64,000 nucleotides of DNA. It comes from Tulasnella sp. 424. Its lineage: Eukaryota; Basidiomycota; Agaricomycetes; Cantharellales; Tulasnellaceae. Location: contig WSUB01000001.1 of assembly GCA_019633425.1 (NCBI GenBank), positions 124,001-188,000 on the forward strand, given 5' to 3'. The notes under the pieces were generated by a model, which saw nothing but the letters and a program-made list of their open reading frames with translations, did no database searches and was not told the DNA's origin. The position numbers were made by a program, and so were the translations under genes. Shown one piece after another: positions 43,242 to 57,800 of the stretch (its first letter is position 1; each line of letters opens with the position of its first letter).

Positions 43242-43432
43242 CGAGGGTGAGGTCGGTACGTTCAAGTTGTTTGGACCTCTGGTGGCGTGTGACGTTTCGA
43301 GTTTTTGGCTGGCCAATCTACTCTACCGCTCTTCCAGCTCTTTCCGCCGTACGCTAGTAAGTCTGAACTTTGCTCTTCAATCCTCCTGATCTAATTTTTG
43401 CTTATCATCCAAATGGGTTTCAAAGAAAAGAA
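43242..43432. promoter_or_regulatory. Divergent promoter region GatC / mS34
   Basis: A 191-bp region between the starts of two nuclear genes for mitochondrial translation, suggesting shared control. No factor site is claimed. Confidence 0.5.
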
Positions 43433-43957
43433 ATGGCTTCAACCTCAGCAGCAAGCAAACTGACCGCGAAAGTCGTGTCGGCAGCGATGCCCAAGTCTCC
43501 GATGATCCACTCGTCAGGAAACCTCTACCAAGTCTTATCATCTCTACCCAAAGATGGAGTAGGAGCCAAGCTCACTCAGGCTCGCTGGGAGAAGAAGGGA
43601 ATCGAGGGTTCATATTGGGAGATCACCCGTGTCCGACTAAAAGCTGAAGGACAACACGGTAAAGCTTGGGGCAAGCTTGTTTGGAAGGGTGAGCCTACCT
43701 CTCTCATGCCAACGGATGTTATAGTCAAATCATTACTCTTTAGGGAAGCCGGTGAACGAGCATACCACCCGCATCCGCCAGGGTTTGAAGTACCTTTGGA
43801 AAGACGTGACCAATGCACCAAACTCTTCGGTTTCAAAATCACCAGCTCCAACAGCGTAGTACTCTACTTCTTATCTCTGAGATATTGCTTGCTGGCTCTC
43901 CCATTGCCGTATTATTATGACCGTCTTGCTGCGGAATCCCTCAGGAACGGAGGCTGA
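43433..43957 (+). CDS. MRPS34: Mitochondrial small-subunit ribosomal protein mS34-like
   Basis: ATG at 43433 begins MASTSAASKLTAKVVSAAMP. Family features follow: NLYQVLSSLPKDGVGAKLTQ then RWEKKGIEGSYWEITRVRLK and HGKAWGKLVWKGEP, matching the YW-ITRV and GKAWG motifs of the MRP-S34 family. The part after LFGFKITSSNSV is hydrophobic and less convincing, so a missed 3' intron or an earlier end is possible; the open frame closes at TGA 43955-43957. Confidence 0.72.
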   Translation: MASTSAASKLTAKVVSAAMPKSPMIHSSGNLYQVLSSLPKDGVGAKLTQARWEKKGIEGSYWEITRVRLKAEGQHGKAWGKLVWKGEPTSLMPTDVIVKSLLFREAGERAYHPHPPGFEVPLERRDQCTKLFGFKITSSNSVVLYFLSLRYCLLALPLPYYYDRLAAESLRNGG

Positions 43958-44275
43958 AAACCGACGAGACCGATTTCCACCTCTTAGCTTATTCGGTATC
44001 GCATGAACGCGTATTATATGCCCTACCGCCCGTAGTAAGCTAAAAGTATTGCGAAGACGAGCGAGGGAAAGTTGTGACCGGCGGTCTTTGGGAGACAGCC
44101 GGATGTCAGGATACCCGGAGTTGGGAACGTGATACAAATCCAAACAGCATGCTCTTGCCATTTGGACTTTACCGCCGCCAGCTTCGACACCCCACCTTTT
44201 CCAATACCACCCACGTTTCGGCGGTCTCTCCTCAGTCGTAGCGCAGTAGGAACGTAGCAAGAACGGCGAATTAGG
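43958..44275. other. Intergenic, mS34 to acyl-CoA-binding protein gene
   Basis: About 320 bp. No exon recognised with confidence. It may hold the real 3' end of the mS34 gene and the promoter of the next. Confidence 0.35.
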
Positions 44276-46144
44276 ATGGATCACGACGAGCTCATTGATG
44301 CGTTAGTAAGATGTGTTGGGTCGCACATTAGCAGGTGGTCGTCTAACTTTGGTTATGTTCATACCATTCGCTGGCAGCCAATTTCATCGGGCGGTGGAAA
44401 TTGTTCAATCGTCAGTCTGCCGGGAGTCCCTGTGAAGTTGATGAGCGTGCACTTACCTTCATGTTAATTTAGACTGCCAAAGACGGGTCCGATCCAGACC
44501 GCGTATGAAGACAAGTTGGAGATGTACAGGCAAGTGTACCATCTGCATCCTTCCAGCATCCCTTACTGACTCTGGACTTAGCTTGTACAAACAAGGTATC
44601 GGCTTGCATTGCGACTCCACGAGTGTGGGCTAATGAGTTCCGATTGTGAAGCGACTACTGGTGATGTCGAAGGCGCTCGGCCCGCCATGTGGGACGTCTT
44701 GGGGAGAGCCAAGTGGTAAGCACCTCTGCCGTGATCGTATCGTAAGACGCCTAATCATCTTTACATAGGGATGCTTGGGACAAGCAAAAGGGACTTGATC
44801 CTCAACAGGCAAAATGGCTATATGTCCAAACACTGCAAAAGGTGGGCACTTCTAACGCGCTTCAGTGGGTTAGCGGCATGAACTAACTCTCATCAAGGTA
44901 CTCCGGCGGTACTCAGACAGGACGGTGGCAAGGGACCTCGTTCGGGAGCTAGACTCGTACGGGACCGACCCTACCGGCCTGTTGAGCGGTAAGCACTTCG
45001 ACTGATCCAATCTAATAACCGACTGATGTTATTATCAGAATCACCGCAGCCACTTTCTGACGATGACCGGAGCTCGACTTCTTCGGTTCCGGCACCAACT
45101 CCGATTGCCACCAGTCGGCCCGTGCCGATACAGCAACCTCAATCGCGACCTTCTTCCGGAATGCTTCCATCTACAATGATTACTCCGCCGCCTCCTCCAG
45201 AATTACATGAAGCTGAGCATCCCGTTGAACATCCAGCCGAGCATCCTGAACCCGTGTTATCCGACGAGGATGAACGGCACGATGTCGTGAGACCAGAGCT
45301 CATGTCTCCTCCAACGAACTCGGCTGCCAGCGTACGCCCCCAATCCTCGTTGTCTTCGCAACATCGCTACGGTACCCCCATGGCCAGCTCCTATGCACCA
45401 ACGATAGTCAACGCAACCCCAATTGCACCCCCTCAGCCACTCCCTCGATTCGCGACGCCCTCTGCCTTCGCACCAGTTCCACTTCCTCCGGTTCAACCTC
45501 CAGCTACCCCATCATATCACCCATCTATGTCATATTCTGCTCCTCCGACGCAGCAGCCCATTATGACGGGTAGCTCTATGCCCCATGGATACACCAGATC
45601 AGCAACCCTCACGCACGGCTTGCAGATGAACCGCACACCTCTGGAAAGGGCTGTGGAAGCGATGCAGGCGTCCTTGGCGGCGCTTCACGAGCGCATGGAC
45701 TCGATGGAGGCGGCTTTATATGGGCACTCCCCACAGTCGGGAACGGTCCTAACGCCTGGCGCTCGACGCAGCATCGGCACGCCTTTAAGAGGCCCGGCGG
45801 GTTACTTCAACGCTGGCACAGGCGGCTTTCCATTCGATCCTCACCAAACCGGAGCATGGTCTATCGTCCTCGTGCCATTGGCTCGCATCCTCGGACGCGT
45901 GAAACAATTAGTGTGGTTCTTACTATACCCTCCCGAGCCAAGCAAGTCCACGGCTCGACTTATTGTTATCCGGCGGCTGTTCCTGGACGCTAGCTTCGTT
46001 GCGTCCGTGCTTGCAGCTATTAGGGCGATCTGGAAAGTGTCAGGCATTAGGCGGAGGGAAGTGGCACTAGCGCTCATTGGAGTTTGGTATGCTATTACTG
46101 GTAAACAGCCGAGGGTCTTAGCCGAGAAAGCTGTTGGACATTGA
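44276..46144 (+). CDS. Membrane-anchored acyl-CoA-binding protein (ACBD4/5-like)
   Basis: Binds long-chain acyl-CoA; animal ACBD5 proteins are peroxisomal tail-anchored tethers. A 29-bp first exon (MDHDELIDA) joins across a gttagt donor to QFHRAVEIVQ. After the next intron comes LPKTGPIQTAYEDKLEMY, then SLYKQ, TTGDVEGARPAMWDVLGRAK and WDAWDKQKGLDPQQAKWLYV, the complete ACBP fold. One intron (about 44530-44581) uses a GC donor: exon end tacag, then gcaagt. The final exon encodes a long Pro/Ser-rich linker, a coiled coil (LERAVEAMQASLAALHERMD) and C-terminal hydrophobic segments (SIVLVPLARILGRVKQLVWF; LFLDASFVASVLAAI). Stop at 46142-46144. Confidence 0.85.
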
Positions 46145-46337
46145 CCGGAGAAAATGTTTCACTTCTGTACCCTTTTTTTTACTTACTCTATATCGATTGT
46201 TTAAGCCCCAGGATGTATTGCAGACGGTCAATGTAAAGGAGCCTTGAGGAGGAGGCAGACACCCATCTCATGCAGGGGGTTCGGTTTCATTTCTTTAATA
46301 TACTGGGATTCAAAGCTTCAAGGCGTGCCAGGGCGGA

Positions 46338-48325
<1,988 letters not shown>

Positions 48326-48466
48326 GATGGTAGATCGAACGATAACGCGGTCGGTGGAGGTTTCAAAACTAGGCACTTCGGCGAGCCGACGCTCTGACGT
48401 CGATAGAAGTCCGTTAAACCCGTCCGAGCGCTGCATTCGGACCTTCCTTGCACTTCCAGCCCCATA
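48326..48466. promoter_or_regulatory. Divergent promoter region SFA1 / VFA1
   Basis: Only 141 bp separate the two start codons, so the promoters must overlap or be shared. No motif identified. Confidence 0.4.
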
Positions 48467-49101
48467 ATGTCATTTCAGAACGTGTACTACAAGCGAGTGA
48501 GTCTCAAGACACAAAGCGTCAAATCGGTAAATTTAACCTTCATTCAAAGACCGTAGCCACTGCTAAACCATGGTGACGCAAATCTATCAGTTCTCATGAC
48601 CGACTCGAAGGCTGATCCTCACTTTCCAGCTACGTATGCCTCAGGCAGACAACAACAGTACTGGCGACCGTCGATGTCGTTGATTTCCTATATACTTGCG
48701 ACAACCATCTGAGCGATCCAGGCTTTGCCACATTGGTACCGAGTGAAACCTCGAAGCCCCAAGTCAGTGCTGAGGAGATCGAGCGCGTTAAGAAAGAGTA
48801 CGAAGAAAAGCAGAAGGCGAAGAAAGAGAAGGAGGAGGCAGCGAAAAAGGAGGCAGCGAAAGAGAAGGATGGGAAAGATAAAGGAGCAGATCCCAAGACT
48901 GCGGCGGTCCCCAAGAAGTCGACACCTCCCGCCACAACTCCGACACCCCCAGCACCATCTACACCTTCTCATCAGAAATATACTCTCCATCGTCAAATGT
49001 TCCAGATGCGACTGGATGAACACAAGAAGCGACGGCAAGCCAAGGAGGTTAAGGAGGTCGCCCCCAAGTTTCCAATTGCCCCTCGATCAAACGTTAGCTA
49101 A
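48467..49101 (+). CDS. VFA1: Vps4-associated protein 1 (Vfa1)
   Basis: Endosomal protein; yeast Vfa1 binds and stimulates the Vps4 ATPase of the ESCRT pathway. Exon 1 from ATG 48467 gives [10 protein letters not shown]. The exon starting near 48630 carries [20 protein letters not shown] then [19 protein letters not shown], the Vfa1 zinc-finger-like region (the family's usual second CxxC is partly YVCLRQ here; an intermediate exon may supply the first Cys). A highly charged coiled coil follows ([20 protein letters not shown]). The tail ends [10 protein letters not shown], stop TAA at 49099-49101. Confidence 0.82.
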
Positions 49102-49276
49102 GTTCGGATCATGTATAGAACTTACCGCTAGGACTATTGGTGTTGAAATAGTTAAATATCCAACCTCACCATACTCTCATAGGTTGTGGTGTGACTTCTC
49201 AGAAAACACCGGACCCGCCTGCACTGCGTTGGAAAGCGACGATCATCCGAACTCCGGTCAACCGCTGATATCCGAA

Positions 49277-51557
49277 ATGCCAGTCCGAGACACTGTCTCC
49301 TCGGCACTTCGAGCCTTATTCTCTCATCCATCCAATGTATCTCTACCCATCGACTCAGCAAAGCTCCTAACGCACATTGTATCATGGTCATTGACGGCGG
49401 GGATCCAAAAGGGCTCTCGACTGCGGTTAACCGAGGTCCAGCTTCTAGAGGACATTCTAGAGGAGTTTGCCGAAAGATGGGACTATGGTGAAGTGGAAGT
49501 CTCCTGGAGTACCGACCATAACGGCGGAATGGCCGGAGGTAATATCAGTCGGGCCGTGGTGACCAGAGTGCAAGTGGAAGAACCACTGAGGAAAAGGAAG
49601 CGCGAGAGCTCGGAAGAACCTCGTGAGTGAATTGTCTTTCCCCTTACGGACAGGTTAGACCGCTCTTCGCCACCATGTTGATGTTTGTCGTATGCCCTTG
49701 GCGATGTTGGCATGACAGCGAGTCCGGAACCTCTACCACCCGTCCAGGACGCTCACCACATCAGCGAAGATCTCCGTGAAGTGTACATGATGCTTCAAAA
49801 GGGCACCGCTAAAGGAAAGCTTTTAGCTGAGCAGGTACGACAACTATGCCAAAGGGTTAGGTCAGAGCCTAACGCTTCTCCGCAGTACCACTCAGGGCCG
49901 ACCCACTCCTTCGACCCAATCTGTCCGCACATCACGAAAGACGACTGCATCAAAGCTCAACGCGCTGCCTACGCCCAAAATACACCAGACTCCACTTTAC
50001 ATCCTAGCCGGCGTCCACCAACCCCACCTATCATTCACTGCGACAAAGTGCATTTCAAGCCTCTCATTCGGCCGCACACTGACCCATCATTGGGGCATTG
50101 CTCATACCTCAATACTTGCTACTCTGAACCAACCTATGCTTTGTCTCCCTCCATCCCTCCACCATCGAACAACCCTTCGGGTGCGAGAATCGGCAATACG
50201 AATGCCGTGTCCCTGCCAAGTGGGTTAGGTGCAGGAGGAAGGGGAAAGGAAAAGGCCCCATGCCGATATTTGCACTTTGAAGTCGACTATGACGCTGGCG
50301 GGGGTGCTGACGCCAGTGGGATTATGCCGGGAAGGAGGAACGAGAGTGCGTCCGCCGCTTACCAGTACGACGACGGAGAGGGTCCGCAGATCGGTAAAGG
50401 ACCAACAGGCAGAGGGCTGAAAGACCAGGTAGGTCACTCTTTCTGGCTACAACGAACGAATGAACTAAAGAAGAGAGTCTAGTTCCCACCTCAGTGGATC
50501 AATTGCGACGTCCGCAAGTTCGACTATTCGACTCTGGGCAAATTTCACGTCATCATGGCCGACCCCCCGTGGGATATTCATATGAGTGTAGGGATCTCCA
50601 TCATCTGTTTTTTGGGTGTGACGTAAATGGAACTAACGTCTCCGTCCCTAGTTGCCGTATGGGACCATGACAGACGATGAAATGAGAGCCATGCCCATTC
50701 CGGCCCTGCAGGACGAAGGTGTGATATTCCTCTGGGTCACGGGTAGAGCCATGGAAGTGGGAAGGGAGTGTTTGCGTGTTTGGGGGTAAGCTTTCTCGAT
50801 CCTAGCTTTGAGAGACCGTTACGGGCGTTTGATGCCTGGGCGCACAGATATACGCGAGTCGACGAAGTGGTTTGGTTGAAGACAAACCAGGTAAGATTCG
50901 GCAGATGAACCGAATCCAACTGTCATTGCTTATAAAACGGCCGCAATAGCTCCAACGAGTGATTCGTACAGGGCGCACTGGTCATTGGCTTAAGTATGTA
51001 CAAGTTGAATCTCGTTGCTTAATCCCTGCCTGCTGATCGAGATTGTAGTCACACAAAGGAACATATGTTAGTTGGTCTCAAGACTAACCTTGACGACGAA
51101 GGCAATCTCAAGTGGCCAAAATGGTTAAACCGAGGCTTGGATGTCGACGTAATCGTATCCGAGGTTCGGGAAACGAGCAGGAAGCCAGACGAAGTGTATG
51201 GTATGATAGAGAGGATGTGCCCCGGCGGTCGCAAACTGGGTAAGCTATTGACGTCAATTATGGAGACGTGTCTGACTTCCTTCTGTCGTGACAGAAATCT
51301 TCGGGCGTAAACACAACACTCGACCAGGGTACGTGGTGTTTCTGTGAACATGCGCCTTTCTCGCCGTTCATGACGCTTTGGAACGCCAGGTGGATTACTC
51401 TCGGCAATCAACTGGGGCAGGATCAAATTTATGAAGAAGATCTGGCACAGCGGATTCAGGCGCGGTAAGGTTTTCCAGGGTGCTTCGGAGGTGGCTTATC
51501 TGACACATTTGCCGGCTTGCAAGGTATCCTGAGCGGGTTATTAGGCGACCAACTTAG
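49277..51557 (+). CDS. IME4: mRNA m6A methyltransferase METTL3/Ime4
   Basis: Catalytic subunit that writes N6-methyladenosine on mRNA from S-adenosylmethionine; yeast Ime4 acts in meiosis entry. ATG at 49277 begins [20 protein letters not shown]. The first intron (gtgagt near 49621) joins in phase to [25 protein letters not shown]-type zinc region follows: [15 protein letters not shown] and [10 protein letters not shown]. The catalytic motif is [12 protein letters not shown], then [11 protein letters not shown] and [19 protein letters not shown]. The RNA-binding loop region is [19 protein letters not shown]. The end is [10 protein letters not shown], stop TAG at 51555-51557. All METTL3 blocks are present, so it should be active. 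No METTL14 or Kar4 homologue is seen in the window. Confidence 0.93.
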
Positions 51558-52216
51558 CCGTACGTCTCTACTCTGAAATCCATTGGTTCTTGAATTCTCT
51601 TCTGTACGTCCGAAGGTGTCGTGAGGACTTATAGTTTTGAATGTCTATCTTATCGTACTCCGGGGCCCCCGGGCTCCCCCATGCGCCCTGTATCCGAACT
51701 TTGAGAAGGCGGCCAAGGTTCATGACCACCCTCGGAAAGGGATTGATTGCTGAAATTCCGGTGCTTCGTGTGCAGCTGGCACGCGCTATCCTTTGCCCTC
51801 GGAAAGACGAAAGCCACGATTTGCCGTACAGATTACTCTAAAGACCCGAGATCGACGACGCCTTCTAGTGCATTCCCTGAGGTCTAGACAATGCCCAGAT
51901 TCTATTATAGGGCAAATGCGCAGCTGGTATTACTCTCTGAAGCGTCCTCGAGGGGTTGTTGTGGACCGTTAATTACTAATTAGGGTCTCGTGGGGTAATC
52001 TGATCTCGTTCTAATCCCGACCACCCGCCTCACTCCTGACCAGCTCTCCCGCCTTGCGCGACTACTATATAGCTCAAGGGATTCGGGTAGGTACTTTGCT
52101 GTTCTCCCCTGCAGGGATAATACTCACATTTGCCCTAATCCTCCTATTCTAATCTGGCCACCATAGGCGTCTTAACCATCGTCCAATTCATCCCCCTGTT
52201 CGTCTCAGCCGATACC
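51558..52216. other. Intergenic / 5' UTR of the 52217 gene, possible UTR intron
   Basis: About 660 bp without a supported coding gene. From about 52087 (ggGTAGGTACTTT) to about 52168 (CTAATCTGGCCACCATAG) the sequence reads like a short fungal intron with a ctaat branch site, which would lie in the 5' UTR of the next gene. Confidence 0.4.
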
Positions 52217-54556
52217 ATGGCGAGCTACGTTCAGTTTCCTTCAGCTGGGGCTGCAGCAAATGGGCAATATGTATCCTACGGTCAAGCTCCCCCTGCCAAC
52301 GCTCAGGCTACAGGCAACGCAGCTGGGGCTGGGGGTTATGGGGCTGTCTTTCCCACTAGCAACCAAGCCTACACTAATCCAGGAGGATCCCCACTTCAGC
52401 CAGGCTCACCTCAGCAAGGAACTCAAGCTTATATGAATCTTAGGCTCCCCGACGGGACGGTTTCATACGTCCCGGTCGTTGCTCAGAATGTCGGCGGCCG
52501 GATGCAATGGATCACCACAGGACCTGGGAGCGGTCAACCGCAGCTACAGTCATCTCCTAGGGGAGGAGCGGAGCTAATTCAAGCTCAACGGACTGGCTAC
52601 GACGGGCAGGTGAGCCTCGTGTCTTGTGGTGCAAGCCTGCAACGAGGCTGACGATGCATTCGGCGTCTTATCTCCAGGCCGCATACGCAGATCCTTACCG
52701 TGCCGAACGAGACGCGGGTTCCTCAGACAGAAAGTGGTACCAAAGCAAGAAAGATAAGTCTTCAAAGAAGACCCGTGAATGGGAGAAGGAGGCTCGAGCT
52801 CGAGAGGAAGCGTATGTATCGCCCACCCCACGTTCCTCACTCGGGTGCTAATCAGACTGCGTCTTCCCACAGCGAGGAACGTCAGAGGCTAGAAATAGTG
52901 AGCGGTCCATCAGGCCAAACATGCGTTCTAGCGCGCTGATCGATATTTTCTAGGCCGAACGTGAACGTATCCGGAAACTCTCGAATAGCTTTGAGCGTGA
53001 ACGTTCGCGCCGGGCGTCCGTTTCAGCCGAGGCCCAACCATCGGGAATCTTGCACCACTCTACATCTGGTCAAGATTTGAGTCAACGCTACGGCTCAATG
53101 AGCCTCGGACCGAACGGGCCATACCAGAGCGCCAGCGTCCGATCGCGCCGCCCATCCACTTCTGAGGGGGAAAACGCATACCAGCGCGCTCGACGACTCA
53201 GCACCGGCCCGGCCGTTCAACCTGATGGTCCTACCGGAGGGGATTACTCCCGTCAAAGAAAGATCAGCGGGAACTATGGAACGCCAAAGACTCCGGCGTC
53301 TGGTGCCAGCGCATTCTATCCCGATAGGGAACGCGCTTTGGGTAAGGGCGAATACGACCATCCTGGCCATGGCCGGTCACCCTCTGGTAATTATCCCATG
53401 CACGGTGCGTTACCAGCATCAAGCTATGTCGCCCCAGACGGAAGTGGTCGAGTCATGGGTGGAGGGATGATCGTTCAACCCACTGGGGGCGGGGCCATGT
53501 TTCCTCCCGCCGCGTCGGCAGTTGGTATGCCCACTGCGAACCCAGTAAGCAACGTAGGCCCCGATGGTCGCCATGCACCGCCAATGTCGTTCTATCGCGA
53601 ACCATCGCGAAGTGTGGTACGTATCGTCTTACGACTTCCGCATCTCGCTGTTCATTGATCCTCCCTCTGCGCAGCCTTACCCACGCTTCGATCCGTTCTC
53701 CATTCTTTGGGATCTCACAGACTTCCGCAAGTTTAGCCCACCACTCCCTGCACTACTTGTCCCCTGTGATGTCCTGCACGACGATTGGAACCGTTGTATG
53801 CAGGATTTAAGCACCGCCTGGAGCGGAGTCTTGCCCTACGACATCTTCCAATCACCGCGTAAAGGCCAGCAGAAACGTCAGATCTCTGCCGCGACGCCAT
53901 CTTCGGCCAATCGTCAACTCGTTCGCCCCACTTCAGCGATAGCGAAAACTATCGACATATGGAACGCATCATTCTTCTACGGTCGCAAGTTGGAGTTGAT
54001 TTTGTATCGTGGGCTCGAGAGACGCAGCGGTCTGACAGCCGGGAGGAAGACGGAAAGGCTGAAGAGGGAAGTATTCCCCCCTCAGTTCCAGGCAGTACTC
54101 TATGGACGATACCCACGGAGGAGGCAGCGGCACGACAGTGAAGACGAGTCAGACGGAGAGGAATCGGATGAATCCCTCACGTCGTCCTCTACCAGCGACT
54201 CCTCGTCTTCAGACGAAGAATCATACTCTGACGAGGAAGACGAACACTCCGAAGACGAACCCGCATACGTAACCAAGCATAGAGACCGCCGCGGTGTTGG
54301 GTCGCACCAGATGCCGCAGACGCCGTACCCTCTGTCGCGTTCGAGGAGGAATTCGCTCGCCGCTCACGGTCAGTTGGTTCCCGCTAATCCCGGGCTCGAC
54401 GTGCATGAGATGTGGGCAGTCAAGAGCCGAGAGGCCGTCAAGGTTATTCGCGCACGGCAGAAGATCGAAAAGAAGAGGCGGAAGTTGGAGAGAAGGATGA
54501 AACGGAGAGAACTGAGAGGCGAGCCGCTGTACTCTCTTTGGATCGTTCATTTATAA
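52217..54556 (+). CDS. Basidiomycete protein of unknown function
   Basis: No family recognised by name. ATG at 52217 begins MASYVQFPSAGAAANGQYVS. The first exon is Gly/Ala/Gln/Pro-rich. Short charged exons follow (KSSKKTREWEKEARAREEA; AERERIRKLSNSFERERSRR), then a Ser/Arg/Gly-rich stretch. A globular part starts YPRFDPFSILWDLTDFRKF and continues ALLVPCDVLHDDWNRCMQDL, then TIDIWNASFFYGRKLELILY. An acidic Ser/Asp/Glu run (SDEEDEHSEDEP) and a very basic C terminus (IEKKRRKLERRMKRREL) end at TAA 54554-54556. Disordered, charged flanks around one folded domain suggest a nuclear or scaffold protein; that is only inference. Confidence 0.75.
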
Positions 54557-54882
54557 TCCCTGGGCTCCTGCTTGTAAATACCCAGTACTGATGCAGGCCG
54601 AAGCAGAGATGGAGATCTGAGGCTTAGCTACTATTGTGATTTGTATACCTTCTGCACTACTCATTAAAGCTCTTGAAGTATGTAACATGAATTAAACGGA
54701 ATTGTTGATCCAGGAGACGGTGGCCTGTACGGCCTGCAGCTTCCCAAAGGGGGACGGAAGTTGGAAACGCGTGCACGTGATGATGTTGACTTGAGATTTC
54801 GACCCCGACTACCACCTCGCCCTCGTACTCCCATAGTATCTGCCCCTAAATACAGGTCTCCCAACGACGGTGCATTGCGACA
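54557..54882. other. Intergenic, upstream of the coiled-coil gene
   Basis: About 325 bp between two plus-strand genes. It presumably holds the 3' end of the first and the promoter of the second. No feature recognised. Confidence 0.35.
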
Positions 54883-57800
54883 ATGGAGAAGGATGACAGA
54901 TTCTCATCTCCCCAAGCACCCGCAATCGACTTCTCGTTCGCTAAAGCTCCATCCTTTAAACCGAGATCACAGCAGAACCAGGCAGATAAACCGGAGCCCA
55001 CCAGGTCTACGCCAGGATTCTTCTCTGGACCGTCTTTCTCTCCTGCAGAACGCGTCAAGTATTCATCTCTTCGCGCTGAAGTGCGGCCACCACGATCTTC
55101 GCCATTGCAGCGGTCGGCCGAGCCCAGCGCCCCAGCCGATCTTCCTGCTGCGATTCCAACAGATACGAAACACATCTCTTTTCCTAGCTTCAGAACTCCT
55201 CAGCATGATGCTGTCTCTTCATTTACTCCCGAAAAGCCTGAAGACCTTATGCTGCCTTCTCTGCACTCCAATCGACGCCAATTCGGTTGCTCAGCCATTG
55301 AGCTGCCGTCCCCATTAATGAAAATCCCTCCCTCTAACTCATCGTCTTACTCAACCATGTCCACGCCTTCGACAAAAGAGCGCTTACTACAAAGAAAAAG
55401 ACAGTCCATGGGGAGCCGGAACGTAGATTCCCCAATGTCGCCTTCACCCAACATTCAACCTTTATCGAGCTCGAACCATGGTTTTCCTCTCTTGACAGGA
55501 ACCTCTCAGGCTCAATTGACCCATCACCAGAACGAAACACGGTTAAACTCGAGTGGCACATGCTTACCTGATGTCCCCCCTAATACAGCAATCGCGAATG
55601 TTCAACGAAAGCAAGAGCCACGGAGTAGCCGGCACACCTCTTTAGCTCGTGATTCTAACTCGATTGCAGAAGCTGGATCTTCAGGAAATCGAAGTATCTC
55701 GTATGCTCCGACGGAAAGTAACCCTGGCATAGGGCTTGCGTTTGACATGATAAAAAATATGGAGGAGGAGAATGTCCGACTTGTAAGTCCAAACAGAGCT
55801 TGGTTGCGTTAATAAACCACTCACTTTGTCGCTGACATCAAGAAAGCCGATGTCCATGAGTTTTCAAGTCGACTCGAATCTGTGCAGGCAGAAGCGGATG
55901 GATTGTCAGCCAAGAACAAAGCTTTACAGCACAAGTTGAAGGAGACTGTTGAAACCGCTGCTGAGAAGTGGGTAGTTGTTCCTTGAAGCCTTTGCATCTG
56001 TAATTGACAACCCAACCCTAGGCTGGACGTGAATCACAAGGAGCTCCAGGCTTTAAAAGCACAGTGTGCTTCCCAAACTGCAGCTCTAGAAGAGCTCAAA
56101 GCAGCGAAGTCGGACTTTGGTCACCTCCGAGAGCATGTTCAAGCGTCACTTGCAGGTTCGGGTCACTTCATCTTTGTTGGCGGTTTGCCTGATTTAAAGG
56201 AGCGCAGAGATCAGACCTTTGATCGAAGTTAGCGACGAAGCTCTCGGGCAGTCCACCATTGCCCGCCAAATCGTTAGTGACATTCGTAACGAGGTACAAA
56301 CGGTAACGGGCGAGTCGGAAAGAAGTAAGTTCAAATCGAGACGCTACCACGGAGCATTTTGTTCAGCGCTATCCTGGTCATAGAACAACACGTCGTCGAT
56401 CTTCTTAGGGAACAGCTGATGAACTGTACTGGGGACTTATCCGAAGCTCGAGATCGGGTTCTCGCTCTTGAGACGGAGCTTTCGAAGTCCCGCATGATCC
56501 TTGATAAAACGGTAGATGAGGCGAACATGGCGAGTGAGTAGCTACAGACGTCCTCTCGGTGTTTTAAATGCACTAAAACCTGCACTCGATAGCTTCAAAG
56601 ATTTCTGTACTTGCGAACGAGCTGAAAGCACAGCAACATGAAACGATTTTAGCACTCACTCGTGCAGGAGAACTGCAGGCATCACTAACGACTGCAGAAT
56701 CAGAGTAAGCTGTTCATATTTCTTGTCGTTGTGTGCTTACCTGTCAACATGACCTTCTCCGCAAGGATACTTGATCTTCGCAGTAAGTTCCAGGATTCGG
56801 ATGCTCTTAATCATAAGCTTCGCACGGAGTATGCTGTACTACAGCAAACCCATCAGCAAACTGCAAACGAAGCAAGTCGCGTCCCCAACCTCGAAGCACG
56901 ACTACAGAGCTTGTCGGCGGTTGAGGCTACTCTCAAAAGCAAAGACGAATTCATTAGCGATCTTCAAACTCGCCTGTCCTCATCACGTGCACTCGAAGCT
57001 GAAGTTAAAGTCCGAGACAACACGCTCGCAGAACTCCGGGTCTTGTTGAACTCTGCGGAAGGCAGCGAAAGTGCTAACAAGGCCCGGATAGCCACCCTCG
57101 AACGTGCTCAATCCAAGCTTGAGCTTGTTGCCGCAGAAAATGTGGAGCTTCAGAAGGCTGCCGAACGGAGTCGAGTCTTGGAGACAAACCTTGCGTCGAC
57201 GAAAAAGGAATTGGAAACGGAAAAGTCTATAAGGATCAAAGCTACGAGGGACGCGGAAGTCGCTGAACAACAGAAAAGCTCACTCGACCAAGCATTACAG
57301 TCCATGCAAGACAAGTGCGTTAGTCCCGAATTTATTCTTGAACGCGACTGACGCTTCAACGCCCCTAGGTTGCAACGTTCTAACACTCGCTACGAGGTAA
57401 TTTGAACCTTTCAGCATTATCTTGGCTGATGCCTCACCGGAGCTCTTTCACTGCAGATCTCCGAACAGCGAAGAGTAGACCAAGTGGAGGATCTTAGCGT
57501 GAGCCCTGAATGCACCTTATAGAAATAGAGGTTCAGGCTTACATTGAACGCGGGTTTCAGAATCGTATCGTAACTTACGAGACCCAGCTTACGACTGCAA
57601 GAGAAAATCTCTCTACCTACTCGTCCCAAGTGGCGAGTCTGTCAGCAAGTCTAACAGAGATTCGGCTGGTGGTGGTACTGCATGTTTTCCTTATCTGACG
57701 CTCAGGCCTGCTTGACTGATTCTCCGTTGTTGAGCAGGACAAGCGAGAAGCTGAAGCAGCTCGCCTGCAAGACGTTGTCCGAACTCATGCATCTACGAAT

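Noticed and set aside
42744..43316. GatC start at 43316
   Set aside because: That codon is TTG. The ATG at 43241 gives a better mitochondrial presequence.
51641..51841. 66-codon ORF between METTL3 and the next gene
   Set aside because: No similarity, no neighbours' context and a composition like intergenic DNA.
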